Of a stretch of 64,000 nucleotides of DNA, positions 22,085 through 34,958 are shown piece after piece. A program made the translations under genes and the position numbers. The DNA comes from Lathyrus oleraceus (Eukaryota; Streptophyta; Magnoliopsida; Fabales; Fabaceae). The stretch covers positions 16,786,665-16,850,664 of the forward strand of contig NC_066583.1 of assembly GCF_024323335.1 (NCBI RefSeq), written 5' to 3'. The first letter of the stretch is position 1. Each line of letters starts with the position of its first letter. The notes under the pieces are model-generated. The model did no database searches and was not told the origin of the DNA. It saw only the letters and a list, made by a program, of their open reading frames with translations.

Positions 22085-22963
22085 CTAGATTCCCTTGCCT
22101 TGGTTGAACTTTTCTTCAGAAGTTGATCTTTTCCCGATGTCAGACGAGATGTTCTTGACATTAGGTCTACCTCTTTGATCAATCTTCTTCACGAACTTGT
22201 TGAACTGTCTCCCAAGCATGGCTATGGCTTCTGATATGCTTTCATCACCTCCAGTATATCCTGCTTCTGACTCCTCTTCAGTATTAGATACAAAAGCTAC
22301 GCTTTTATTCTTCTTTTCAGCATTCTCACACAAGCCCATTTCAAAGGTTTGGAGAGAACCAATGAGCTCATCCACCTTCATATTGCAGATGTCTTGAGCC
22401 TCCTCTATGGCTGTGACCTTCATAGCAAATCTCTTAGGAAAGGACCTGAGAATCTTTCTTACAAGTTTCTCTTCATCCATTTTCTCACCTAGTTCACCAG
22501 AGGTGTTTGCAATTTCAAGAATATTCATGTGAAAGTCATGAATAGTCTCATCCTCTTCCATCCTAAGATTTTCAAACTTGGTGGTCAGCATCTGAAGTTT
22601 GGACATCTTCACCTTGGAGGTACCTTCATGAGTTATCTTTAGGGTATCCCAAACTTCCTTAGCTAGCTCACAGTGGTGCACCAGCCTGAAGATGTTCTTA
22701 CTGATTCCATTGAACAATGCATTCAAGGCCTTAGAATTTCCAAGGGCTAATGCCTCTTGCTCCTTGTCCCACTCTTCTTCAGGAATTTGCACAGTGACTC
22801 CATCTTCACATGTCTTCGTTGGATGTTTCGATCCTTTGTTGACAACACTCCAGACTTTGCTATCTAGAGATCTTAAGAAGGCTATCATACGAGGCTTCCA
22901 GTCATCATAGTTAGAACCATCCAACATGGGTGGTCTATTTGAGTGTCCTATATCCTTGTCCAT
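22085..22963 (-). CDS. SIRE-type gag
   Basis: The frame has 292 codons starting at an ATG 71 bp inside the 5' LTR and about 57 bp from the PBS, a usual position. MLDGSNYDDWK near the N-terminus and VWDTLKITHEG in the centre are hallmarks of the copia gag (UBN2-type) domain, which makes the particle shell. It ends at a TAG (22085-22087) immediately before the zinc knuckle CHGCEGYGHIRAEC, and the frame then runs straight into pol at 22027. The knuckle being cut off suggests a recent nonsense change; a programmed stop is less likely but not excluded. Confidence 0.92.
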   Translation of the reverse strand: MDKDIGHSNRPPMLDGSNYDDWKPRMIAFLRSLDSKVWSVVNKGSKHPTKTCEDGVTVQIPEEEWDKEQEALALGNSKALNALFNGISKNIFRLVHHCELAKEVWDTLKITHEGTSKVKMSKLQMLTTKFENLRMEEDETIHDFHMNILEIANTSGELGEKMDEEKLVRKILRSFPKRFAMKVTAIEEAQDICNMKVDELIGSLQTFEMGLCENAEKKNKSVAFVSNTEEESEAGYTGGDESISEAIAMLGRQFNKFVKKIDQRGRPNVKNISSDIGKRSTSEEKFNQGKGI

Positions 22964-23019
22964 AGTACTAGAAAGTAACTTCCCTAGATCTCACCCAGAA
23001 ATTAACAGGCAGGGTGCCT

Positions 23020-23031
23020 GCTCTGATGCCA
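23020..23031 (-). other. Primer-binding site of the SIRE-type element (one mismatch to initiator tRNA-Met)
   Basis: The minus strand reads TGGCATCAGAGC. The expected match is TGGTATCAGAGC, as seen at 9645-9656 and 15334-15345. It lies two bases from the LTR start at 23034. Confidence 0.85.
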
Positions 23032-23033
23032 AT

Positions 23034-24514
23034 TGAAATTCTAGTTATCAGACTTTCGATGTCACACGGGTTGTTATGACATCCAATTCTGCACAGACAA
23101 GAATTATGCAGAACTTAAAAGTAAGTGCAGTAAATAACACAAGTAATTGTTTACCCAGTTCAGTCCAACATGACCTACGTCTGGGGGCTACCAAGCCAGG
23201 GAGGAAATCCACTATTAGTAGTATTAATTCAAAGCTAAACTCCCCCGTTTACAACTCTTCACTTAATCCCTACCCAATGCAATTTCAATCTTACACTAAG
23301 ATCAGAGTTCCTACTCACTCCCCCTCAATCACCTCAGTGATTACTACCTTTAATCAATATTAAAGACAATTTTGAAGTCACACTTCAAACAACTCTTGAT
23401 TGTGCTTAACAGCTTTAATCAAGATACACAGCACTCACGCTTAAAAGCTTAGAGTGACACAACACTTACAACTCAATGAACACCCTATACCAATGCAATC
23501 ATCTACGTGATAATAGCTTGGCTTACAAGATATGTCTAATACAAGACTCACAAAAATACAGCAGTGAAATATGATGGACACACTAAATCTTCACGCCTCA
23601 AAATCCCCAGTTCTGAATGAAGGAATGACTTCCTTTTATATTGCAGCACTTGGGCCTTGTACTTGTATTCTCCTGAATTTAAGGTCACGCGAGTTCCCCT
23701 AAATTCCACATCTAGGTTACTAACAAATAGGCTATTTGTTAGGTTCATTAAATGTAGCTTGGTTGTTGGTTTCCTGGATTTTCTCTCAGCTGTTGAATCC
23801 CTGAAGAATAGTCTGAGAAAAATGCTGAAACAGAAAAACTAAACAACCTACAATTTAGCATATGCTGTCAGGAATGAATGTCACAACATTCAGCTTGACA
23901 TCAAGGACCATATGCTAAGTTTGTTTTTCCTGAAAACAGACTGTACAAATTTGCTGAACTGTACAAGACCAATCTGTCCATTCTACAGTAACAGCTAACA
24001 TTAATAAATGTCAAAGCATCCAATTTGACATTTACACATTTAGCCTTAAGTCAGTTTTGTTATCCTCTTGAAGAACAGACTGAGAAACATACTGAAGTGT
24101 AGCAGAACCCCACTTTGTCTATTGTTCAGTATATGTTGTCAATGATGAATGTCATAACATCCAGTTTGACATTCAGACAGTAGGCCTTATGCCAGGTCTG
24201 GTATTTCCTTGATAACCAGACTGAAAATAAATACTGAGTTCTAACTAAACACCACCTGTTCTATTCCTCAGTATCTGCTGACAGGGATGAATGTCACAAC
24301 ATCCAATTTGACATTCAATACATCTTGTATTAGCTAATCCTGCAGTAATCTACTCAAGTGTGTCATGACATCAGTCAAGACATCAGAGTACAGCTAGGTA
24401 TTCTAACCTATAATGCAGTCACACAAACACCTCCACATCATGTCATGACATCAGTCAAGACATTGGAATCCAGCTAGTGTTTTACCATACAATGCAGCCA
24501 ATTAAACACCTACA
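23034..24514 (-). repeat. SIRE-type 5' LTR (right copy)
   Basis: The LTR is 1,481 bp, TGAAATTCTAG to CACCTACA, about 98% identical to the left copy by eye. The hairpin here has one arm mismatch (AAGTTTG for AAGTCTG). Confidence 0.93.
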
Positions 24515-24519
24515 AACTT
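24515..24519. other. Target-site duplication AACTT, right copy (SIRE insertion)
   Basis: This is an exact match to 16132-16136. Confidence 0.92.
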
Positions 24520-26335
<1,816 letters not shown>

Positions 26336-29324
26336 AGCCACACATGTCTCCCCAAGTTCAACCTTGAGCATGCTTCGAGCTCCACACCTTTCTGAATAAA
26401 ACCTTTCACATTATCCCCCCAAAACCATTCCATCACCTTCCCTATAAATAGGGGAAGGTATTCCATTCATTCTCCAAGCTTCAAAAGCCAAATATACCCT
26501 GATGTATACCTGAGTTGAACCTCTAAAAACAGAGTTTCGATTTTTAAGTTTCAAAGCATTCTAATTCCAAATAACCACCCATAATTCATCTTCGAACATC
26601 ACTCAAACTTTCCAAAGTCCTAACTCACCCTCCCTGCACCTCACCTGAGTTATGCCAAGACATCGGAGCACCAAACTGAGATCGATTTCGATCAAGTAGT
26701 TCCACTCACCCTCACCACTCATACGAGTTACCATTCAACTCGAAATTCCTCACTGATCATTAACCCCACACTTTGAGCTTTGATTAACCTTTATCCAACA
26801 TTTAATTTTCAATCTAGGTCAAAGTTGTTCTTCTGATTCTTGAAAAAATACTCAACACTCAGAGCCAATCAATAGCTCACGAGTGTGGAGGTTGATTTGT
26901 TTTCATGATTGGAAGATGACTCCATGTGTAAATCTGATTAAAAACACTTATTTTTTAGTTTTGATTTTCGAAGTTTGGAGGTTGAAGACGACTTTGAGTC
27001 ATTTCCTCGTGTGTGTTTTCGAGTTCAAATGTTTTTGTTGTCATGACCTGATTGATTGATTCTCGCACTCATTCATTTTTAACCGTTGTTTTAATATGTT
27101 ATTTCATCACCGTGTTTTGTTATCACAAGCGTGCGCTTGGCCCACTGAGAGATGGGGTTGACCCCCATGACCCCAAGGTCAGGGGTTTAACCCCCAGCAT
27201 GTGCATCTTATCCCATTTTTATTTATTTCACTCTTATTTTATTTATTTTCATCATATTTATTTCCCATTTCATTTTACTTTTTACACCACTTATTTTTAT
27301 TATTCTGAAAATTTCCCCAACATGGACCCTTGTTATTTTTGTCTCTACTATTTATTTATGCCTTATTTCATGTCATTTGAACAATTTTCCATGGACTTAT
27401 AAGGTCTTGAATCTAATGGCTAATGAAGTCTATATTTGTCATGATATTGGATTGTTTAGGGTTGCTTGAACCTTCCATGTCTCAAACCTACTAATGAATG
27501 ATCAGGTGTTCATTCATGGTACTTTGAGGCATGGATATGTTGCCTCTATGTTAACCAACTTGAGTCATTTGACATGTAGATGAAGCCTTGTTTATGTACA
27601 TAATAACTTGTTGATTTCATCCGATTCATGGCATTTCTTTTGCTTATACTAACCCACTAACTTTTATGCTAACTAGTCCATATTGTACACTAACCCTTAC
27701 TATTTGGTTCATATTGTACATTAACCTTTTTACTTTTCCTAACTTAATCAAAACATTAACTTTCAACCTTGAGCTGGTATAGTCTTCCTTTTGTCAATCT
27801 ATTGATAGATGGACTCGGGGTTGCATAACTTTCATTGTTACAAATCTATTGTAAGTTGATCTATTGATCATCTTCAATATTTTGCATCAGTGATAAGTTA
27901 TCCCCTGATGCGCCATATTTTGAACCTATTGACCTAAGGATAGATAATCCTCAAGTGTTAATCTTGTTCATAATACTAACCTAACTTAACTTTGCTAATT
28001 TTGATTACCACCAACCTTTGTTATTATCATTTTTATTTTGTTATTTACTTTTATGTTTTTACCTTGTAATTTACATTCAAATACACATTATCATCATCAT
28101 ATTCATTGTATAAAGTCATCATGCATGTTTATTATTGTCATTTATCTTTATTGTTATCATACATTAAAAACAAAAAAAAACATGATATTTGATAAGACCA
28201 AAAACATATCATTCCACTTAATCAACTTGGACTTAGAGGATCTCATCCCAGGACCTTTTCTTGGAGGCCCCCTTTCATTACTTTGTGATACTTGGTTTCA
28301 ACTTTGGATTTCATTTGTAACTTACATACCAGTTGTAAGAATGGCATTATGGCACCACCCTAGGGGGACATGTTTGTAAGACCATTATCCTTTGTTTATC
28401 TTAGGTCACTTTTGCACACAAAAGGCTTTCTCTTGGGATACCTTATAATGAGACCCTTTATTTTCTTGTTGGCTACTTTGAATACATGTTGCATTACATT
28501 AGCCAATTTCATAATAAAATAAACAAACCCTTGACTCAATGTCAAGTGGCAGTTTCATAATCAAATTCAAAACATAATAAAACTACGATTAATATTGTGC
28601 ACCACGAGCCTTAAGTGGTGGAGAATGATTAAGAATTAAGCCTTCCTACTCTTACTCTGATTATTTTGGACGCAAGACGCTTGATTTGTTGTCTAGAATT
28701 TTCACCTCCGCCCATAGACTTTAGTGTAATCTAATCACAAACAATCTTTTTCATAAACCCTTATTCAAGGTAAACTCAACATAACCCATCAAACTTCATC
28801 TTTGTGTGCCTTAGGGCACCACTCCGAAAACCCTTTTCTCAAAGGCAAAATCAACCAACAAACAAATATTTTCTACTCCAAACTACGGAGCTATGATTCC
28901 TCACCATCCGATGAGTGATACATAGGCACAAGGGCCACAATCCTTAGCGAGCACAATAATAAAAAACCCAGAGTCTCATCACTCTTTTTACACACTTTTG
29001 AAAATAAAATAATAAATGAGATAAATACCCACATATGTAAACAACCCAAGTGGTTCCCATGGAGTACCATGGACATGAGGGGCACTAATACCTTTCCCTT
29101 GCGTAATCGACTTATGAACCCAAGTCTCGATTACGAGACTGATATTTTATCCTTTGCACTACCCGTGTGAACCCTTTTTCTTCTTCGATGGTTTTATTAA
29201 CTATTTCCCTTATCCTCTCCTATAAAGGTAAACCAACTAAAATTTGGTGGCGACTCTCCTATTTTCTCTTTAAACACGATGACAATCCCGATTTCGTTAT
29301 CGTATGAAAATACCAGTAGTGACA
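26336..29324 (+). mobile_element. Ogre/Tat-like LTR on the plus strand, probably solo, left part missing
   Basis: A TATA box (CTATAAATAGGGG near 26441-26455) is followed by about 2.8 kb of non-coding sequence ending in blocks that parallel the Ogre U5. Examples are the phrase on the minus strand GGGAAAGGTATTAGTGCCCC near 29075-29100, matching the Ogre AAGGTATTAGCACCCC, and TTTGGTGGCGACTCTCC near 29245, matching ACGGTGGCGGCTCTG of the Ogre LTR. No primer-binding site follows the likely end at AGTAGTGACA, so it looks like a solo LTR or a truncation. ORFs at 27052-27402 and 28038-28379 have no recognisable content. The chromovirus inserted just upstream of the TATA box. Confidence 0.7.
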
Positions 29325-29720
29325 ATGACAACAAGTCAAGTAACAACTAAAGATAGCTCAAGCGGACAAAGATGCACATGATAGTTGATTAAACTATCTT
29401 CCCGAATCAAGCAATAAATATATCTTTTTAAAGTCAATATTATAGTCCAACGACTTTCAAGTGAAGACTAAAGGTTTATGATCACCGGTGGTTTGACCCC
29501 TAAACTCTCATATGATGGTAATCAATAAGGAGATATCCCAAGCCTCATCAAGAAGACTCAAGGTTCTTGTGTGATGTTAAAGTCAAAGATAATGATGTTA
29601 AGAATTGAAATTTCATAGTTTGAAAGAAAGGAAGTGTGAAATCTTTCCTAATCGTGTTCGTTTGAGTCATTAGTGTATTGTAAAGACACAAGGGCTTTTA
29701 TGGAAGTATTATTGCTAAAT

Positions 29721-29743
29721 CACACACACACACATACACACAC
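29721..29743. repeat. (CA)n microsatellite, interrupted
   Basis: A run of CACACA units with one CATACA interruption, about 23 bp. Confidence 0.9.
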
Positions 29744-30439
29744 TAAAAACATTGAGAAACCTCTAAATTTTTAATTAAAATCAACAAAATGTTTGTATTT
29801 GATTAGGAAAGTGTTCAATTGATTATGAAACTTTTTGCAACTGTCTAATTGATTATATCTTTGGCCTAATAGATTAGATGGTGGATAATTGAGTCTACAA
29901 TCAATTATGACAGTCTCTAAATGATTGATAACGACTCTATATCTAAATCTACCATTCTGGGCCACAACAATCGACTATTTACATTGCCTAATCGATTAGC
30001 CCGATCGATTAGGTCATTAATTTGGCTCATGGATTATTTCCAATTTTACACAACACCTTGACCTATAAATAAAGAGATTCGCTATCACTTTTTCACATCC
30101 AGAAAACGTGAAAAATCTCACTTTTTATTTCTCTAATCATCTCACTAAATCTTTCTATTTTTCTCACTCATTTTAGCCATAATGTTTTGAAGTGTTCTTG
30201 AGTCTAGTTATGAATATTATTATGGGTGATGGAAAAATTGTAAATTTACCAACATTCATTTTTCTATTGATTAAATATTTTTTCCTTATAATGTTAGTAT
30301 TTTTGTTGGGAGTTAAACCATTTAAAATGCTCTTGTTTATAATTGGGGGATTTGTCTAAGTCTTTATTTTCCTCGTGAGCATTGCCACCGAAAAATATCT
30401 CTTTTGGTTCGTAAATATCATTCAGTAAAAACATTCACA

Positions 30440-30720
30440 ACGGTTCTTGACCTTAGCCTGGTTAAAAGCACAATTAGTTCGAGATTAGACTGGTGTAAAA
30501 TCGCATTTAGTGTATGAGTTCAGTCGGTATAAAAACTTAGTAGGTTCGAGATCATCCTGGTATAAATATCATCTCAGTTCATGGTCCGCATGTATAAAAC
30601 CCAGGTTCAATTTGGAGGATAGGAAACTCAAAACTTCGTCTTTGTTTGAGATCATCTTGTGTAAAATCTTTATGTGGTATGAAGATTAACCACTTCAAGT
30701 CAGATTCGTTGTGTGGTTAG
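30440..30720 (+). repeat. Degenerate ~40-45 bp tandem repeat
   Basis: At least four diverged copies of a phrase of the form TTCGAGAT(C/T)A(T/G)(C/A)CTGGT(A/G)TAAAAT are seen, near 30475, 30515, 30550 and 30640. It lies inside the proposed LTR remnant. Confidence 0.55.
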
Positions 30721-31274
30721 AAGTTAACCTAAAACTATAGTTCCTTGTATAAGGCGAATCATGGGGATAACCATCTAAAAGCTCTCATGAATAGTGGATC
30801 CTCTCAAGATCAATTATTGGAAACATGATTAAGTCTTCTTGGTCGAACATGTATAATTCTCTGGTGTTTTTTCTCTTACCATGCCTTTTTATTTTCCAAT
30901 TATATTGTTATTATTGTTTGAGTTTTAATTTTTGTATTGTATTTATGTTGTTTTTATAATGCAAAGATTGAGTTTATTGGGTTCACTCTACCAAACAGAT
31001 TCAAATAAGGTGGACATTCAAGAGCAGGTAGTTGAGAAACTAATGGGTGGTACAAGCACAAAAGAAAATTGTTCTGCTCACCAGGTCAATATTGAAACCA
31101 TACCACAATAAATAGATAACGTTCAGAGACTATCAATGATAGTAAAGAGTCCTCCAAATCTCTGCCAAAATATTAGATTAAGTCATGTTCCAGATCAGTA
31201 TTATGTACTTCCTAAGTCTTCTATTTATATTCATACGTTCTCGTACTTTAACAATAAACATTTGACTCTTGCAG

Positions 31275-32120
31275 GTACTTGCATGAGATGTGTGTTGAAA
31301 GGGATTTAAGAAAGTATTGTTTCATGGATCCAAATATCATTAGCCTAAATGGTGGTAATATGGTAGCAAACAATATCAATTTTTACGTAAAATACAAGTT
31401 GTTAGAAGATAACAAAGAATGTTAATTTGTGTTTTCATTTATAAATTAATTTTATACATATTATTAATTATTTTGAATGTTTATGCAGTGATCATTGACA
31501 ACTAATTATTATATGCTCGAGGTAAAATGTTGTAATTATGTTTTGCTCTATTCACAATACCCTTAATGAAATTATGTTAAACGCTTTGTCTGGATAAGTG
31601 GAATTAACTTTTTATTCAAATTTGACCTTTAATTTTGAATCGTTTTTATGTATGTTTAATTTTTACCGACATGTGTAGAGTGATGGAGGGACACAATGCA
31701 ATCAAACATAATGTAATTGGTAAAATGCTAAATATCCTTTCTCCAAAAGTAAGTATTCCTTATGCTTTTTTATATTCTTTTATTTGTGTGTATTAATTAG
31801 TAACTATATGAACATTATTTGTAGTCGAGAAAATAATCCGACGGCTATTCTTGTGGATACTATGCTATGAAGCATATGTATGATATTGTGACCCGAGGCA
31901 TTACAAATGGATCGACTAAGCGTAAGGTATTAACTTAATCCATATACATATAATTTACGTATATTTATGAAGTTAATATTGTTGGTGTTAGTTTACCATA
32001 GTTTAAACTTTGTTCTAATTATAGGAGTTTAGCGACAAAATACCATTCTCTAAAGAAGATATAGATAATATCCGATCAATTTGGACCGGTGTCTTCTTAT
32101 CTTGTCATGAATTTCAATAA
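31275..32120 (+). pseudogene. Ulp1/C48-type cysteine protease-like gene of the CACTA element, with introns, broken
   Basis: Exons are separated by canonical GT/AG introns. Exon 31275-31426 (after TCTTGCAG) reads CVERDLRKYCFMDPNIISLN. Short exon 31489-31521 reads DH-stop-QLIIIC, where the family has a Trp. Exon about 31679-31749 ends at AAAA/GTAAGT. Exon 31825-31926 has DGYSCGYYAMKHMYDIV, whose Cys fits the C48 catalytic nucleophile. The last exon, 32025-32120, ends FLSCHEFQ with TAA at 32118-32120. Phase is kept across the last intron. At least two in-frame stops (31489-31521 and 31825-31840) make it a pseudogene, and exon 31275-31426 also ends in a stop. C48 proteases cleave SUMO-like conjugates; their role in CACTA elements is unknown. 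Confidence 0.75.
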
Positions 32121-32477
32121 CAGTAGTTTTTCTTTTGTTATAAGCTGAATTTGTACATATAGAGATTTTGACATTTTCATGTGTAAAACTCTAACTTTTG
32201 TATTATGTATTGATGATAATAATGTAAATTTGTACATTTGGTTTTACCATAATGTAAATTTGTAATTCTGTATAAAAAAGGAATACCAATTTTGTTATTT
32301 GTTTATGATTTGGTATTTTGTGTTAATTTGGTATTCTATAACAATTTTATAGTTTCTGCATGTGCACAAAATGATCCAAGTCTGCTAGTAAAATGAGAAT
32401 TAAAAAAATTTATATAGTAATAAAATTGATTAATCCCCTTTGTTAAGTCAAAACCGACATACAAACATAGCTTATTA

Positions 32478-32502
32478 TCTCGGTTATTGAATAAAACCGA
32501 GA
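32478..32502. repeat. Subterminal hairpin of the CACTA end
   Basis: Arms TCTCGGTT and AACCGAGA are separated by nine bases. Similar ACCGA phrases lie nearby (about 32453 and 32683). Subterminal repeats of this kind bind transposase in characterised CACTA elements. Confidence 0.65.
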
Positions 32503-32693
32503 GGTATGTTGCGCGTGCTAGTTAGTTTTGAAAACAAAAATATGTTATTGTTAGGGATCGAACCATTGACCTTTTATATATTAACCTCGACTTTCTAAAA
32601 ACCCAGGGGTAAAGTTCCCACTTTTCATGTCACTATTCGTTACGTCGGCATTGTAACTGAGGTGAAATCCATTTCGCGTCCGACATTACATAT

Positions 32694-32709
32694 GTTATTT
32701 GTAGTAGTG
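32694..32709 (-). repeat. CACTA terminal inverted repeat (right end)
   Basis: The minus strand reads CACTACTACAAATAAC. The next three plus-strand bases, TAC, would be the target duplication, but the left copy cannot be checked. Confidence 0.7.
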
Positions 32710-34133
32710 TACTTTAACGTTTTTACCGGTTGTTTCCCAAATTTTTATTAATACTTTTCATTTCTAAATTCTTTTGAAAAGATTTTGTATTCATATTTTA
32801 ATGAGAAAATGGTAAGGTTGCTATCAATTTACTTAGGTTATGTATATGCATGTATGTGATTTTGTCAACTATGCGTATAAGTCTATTTCATAGCTCATTT
32901 GGAATGCATTTGGTCTTTTATCTATTAGGGTTTTCTTATTTTCTTATTTGTTTACATCTTTGTTTAGAACTTGTGAATTTTGGCTGAAGAGTTATATTGA
33001 AATATGTTTTATTATCTTGCAGTTAAGTTGAATGAAAATCGTATAATATTTAGTACACTTTGTGGCTTCTACCAGTTTATGAATTTGGTTGATGACAAAC
33101 TATGGATGTGAAAGCCAATGATAAAAATAATATAAGGATAATGGTAAGTCCTCAAATTATGCCTTTTATGTTTATTGTTAATTTCACTCACATTCTACAA
33201 ATAACAAGAGGAAATAATGTGGTTACTATAGAGGCACTTGAAATTGTTACGGACTTCTGCCTAATCAAAACTGCATCCACACTAAAATTATCCGAAAATT
33301 ACTCTTGGTATTATTTTTCTTTTAATTAAATGAAGGAATATAATTTTATTTTCAGTATAAAAAAACATAATTTTTCATTTAAGGATAAAATACGAAATGA
33401 TTTCCATGTTAGTTATGAGCATAGGTTTACGAGGCACTTGCGTGGCAGGATTATGAAGGGTTTTAAATAGCTTTTAGAATATTTAGAGCAAAAGAAATGT
33501 CAAATAATAGGAATTAAACTTCAACGAATTTATTGTCGAGTTTTTTTTTATAATTAGTGGCTGAAATTTTACATAAATAAATAAAATATTATGTGTTCGA
33601 AATCCTATGTCTGAGTTGGAAAAAAAATTAAATTTAACCTTCCTAATATTAAAATCAAGCACAAAATTAATATAAATTAAAATATAAAAACAAAAATTAA
33701 CATTCTTAATATTGAAATAAATCACAAAATTAATACAAATTAAAACATTGAGGAACGTGAGTTATATATAATATCGTGACTTATATATAATATCGACTCA
33801 AAAAACTAATTAGAAATATAGTAAAATAGATACATCTAAAAATTAAAGCAAACAAATAATAATTATAATAACATATAAGAGCAAAAGATAAAGTTTTTTT
33901 TATTAAAATAAAAGAATACGATCTAACAGAAATTAAGTGGAAATTAAGGATAACTCAAGATTCATATCACAGAAATAAAACCGAAACATAATAAAAATTA
34001 AACCCTTAAAATAAGACTGATTAGAAACCATAACAGTAACAGGAACATGAAATAATACAATAATAACCAATTGATCATCATCATCTTAAACTTAAACTGG
34101 TAAAGTGGTGAGTGATCAAGAGATATTAAAAGG
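32710..34133. other. AT-rich intergenic stretch, no gene recognised
   Basis: A 75-codon ORF at 33102-33329 and an 80-codon ORF at 33483-33725 (minus) have no recognisable motif and AT-driven composition. A TTATCTTGCAG acceptor-like site near 33020 has no convincing exon beside it. The part nearest 34133 should contain the 3' UTR of the DUF7086 gene: a minus-strand AATAAA is present near 33897-33903, about 230 bp past the stop. Confidence 0.6.
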
Positions 34134-34958
34134 TCAGACAGATTGAAGTTGCTTGCAGAGTGCAAGATATGTTGAGTAAAGAACTCTATCTTTCGCGCCG
34201 GTTCGATGATCGTTGTTGTATTTGCAGCAATATCTCAACTGTGTGATATTGCAGCAGCCAAGCATTTGTCCCAGAAACAAAAACAACCAATTGATCTTCT
34301 TTTTCTTCTCAGCAATGATTGGCTTCACGCAGTTTTTCTTATTACAATGCATACAGTCCGGCAATGTTGGATTCTTCCATATATTTAGTGGCGCCCTCTC
34401 GTTCATGGCTCGGCTATTTTTCAAAATATAGTCGTAGATTTCAGGAAACTTGTCTCTCACGTCAAATGATATTTGGAATTTCCTTTCGCATTTGTTGCAC
34501 TCAACATCTCCTTTGATATCAAAGATTTCCTTTTGGAGAAGATAATCGAAACTGTGAACTCTTGCTCTTCGGTTAGTAGCCCATACGAAAGGTGCATCAA
34601 TAGTATCAGTTCTTTGATCGTCACGGCGAGCGCGTTTGCAAGGACGTGATGCCGGAGGAAGCAAATTCAAGATTGGTTGTTGAGGTGGTGGGATTACTTG
34701 AGGAAACAAACTGTGAAACTGAAACAATGTCGGTTCTAGAAGATAACTCTGAGCCGGTGGTTGAGATGGTGGGACTGGTTGAGAAAACATGTTCAGAAAA
34801 GGAGTCTGAACCGGTTCTGGTTCTGGAACAGCACTCTGAACCGGTTCTGAAACAGGATTTTGTAGTGTTAGTTCTAAAGAAGAGTTATGTTCTGTAAGAG
34901 GAGCTTCAACAGGTGGTCGAGGTGGTGGGTTTGTTTCGGAAAACATGCCCTTGCCCAT
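34134..34958 (-). CDS. DUF7086-type plant protein of unknown function (single exon)
   Basis: The 274-codon intact frame appears to be the only host gene in the window. Residues 1-105 are proline-rich and low complexity. A basic cluster CKRARRDD (107-114) could be a nuclear signal. From about 120 the conserved domain begins: FVWATNRRARVHSFDYLL (124-141), a CNKC pair (154, 157), a CMHC pair plus Cys210 (202, 205, 210), then KKKINWLFLFLGQMLGCC (219-236) and HRTGAKDRVLYSTYLALC (251-268). This matches what I remember of the DUF7086 family. The Cys pairs could bind zinc (inference). The start is the first Met of the frame. A TATA-like run lies about 75-85 bp upstream. No biochemical role is known to me. 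Confidence 0.88.
   Translation of the reverse strand: MGKGMFSETNPPPRPPVEAPLTEHNSSLELTLQNPVSEPVQSAVPEPEPVQTPFLNMFSQPVPPSQPPAQSYLLEPTLFQFHSLFPQVIPPPQQPILNLLPPASRPCKRARRDDQRTDTIDAPFVWATNRRARVHSFDYLLQKEIFDIKGDVECNKCERKFQISFDVRDKFPEIYDYILKNSRAMNERAPLNIWKNPTLPDCMHCNKKNCVKPIIAEKKKKINWLFLFLGQMLGCCNITQLRYCCKYNNDHRTGAKDRVLYSTYLALCKQLQSV

Larger units (their letters stand above)
16137..24514 (-). mobile_element. SIRE-lineage Ty1/copia retrotransposon, full length, nearly intact
   Basis: The element is 8,378 bp with LTRs 16137-17616 and 23034-24514, PPT 17617-17630, PBS-like site 23020-23031 and AACTT duplications. Protein order on the minus strand is gag, protease, integrase, RT, RNase H, which defines Ty1/copia. 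The long gag-protease spacer with a second zinc knuckle fits the SIRE (Maximus) lineage as I remember it. About 33 differences were counted by eye over the ~1,480-bp LTRs (about 2.2%), with one length difference. Three lesions are visible: a stop in the first zinc knuckle, a frameshift in RNase H and a stop downstream of it. Confidence 0.92.
29325..30950 (+). repeat. Copia-like LTR remnant (low certainty)
   Basis: The stretch contains a cluster of CGATTA/TAATCGATTAG-type short palindromes (29800-30030), a TATA box CCTATAAATAAAG near 30062, and a downstream part with repeated (A/G)GTTCGAGAT phrases. It ends with a TTGGTCGAACATGTATAATTC block reminiscent of U5 ends of plant copia LTRs. Neither boundary can be defined, and no matching second LTR or target duplication is seen. 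Confidence 0.45.
30960..32709 (+). mobile_element. 3' end of a CACTA (En/Spm) DNA transposon, left end not found
   Basis: The right terminus is CACTACTACAAATAAC on the minus strand (32694-32709), with the CACTA start typical of the superfamily. A subterminal inverted repeat TCTCGGTT/AACCGAGA lies at 32478-32502. A plus-strand Ulp1-like protease pseudogene lies upstream, as in many plant CACTA elements. No second CACTACTAC end was found to the left, so the element is truncated or its left end lies outside the window. The left limit given is only the start of the coding-like sequence. Confidence 0.7.

Noticed and set aside
27052..28379. ORFs of 116 and 113 codons with hydrophobic stretches (27052-27402, 28038-28379)
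   Set aside because: Phe/Tyr/His-rich from T-rich sequence, within a non-coding Ogre-like LTR.
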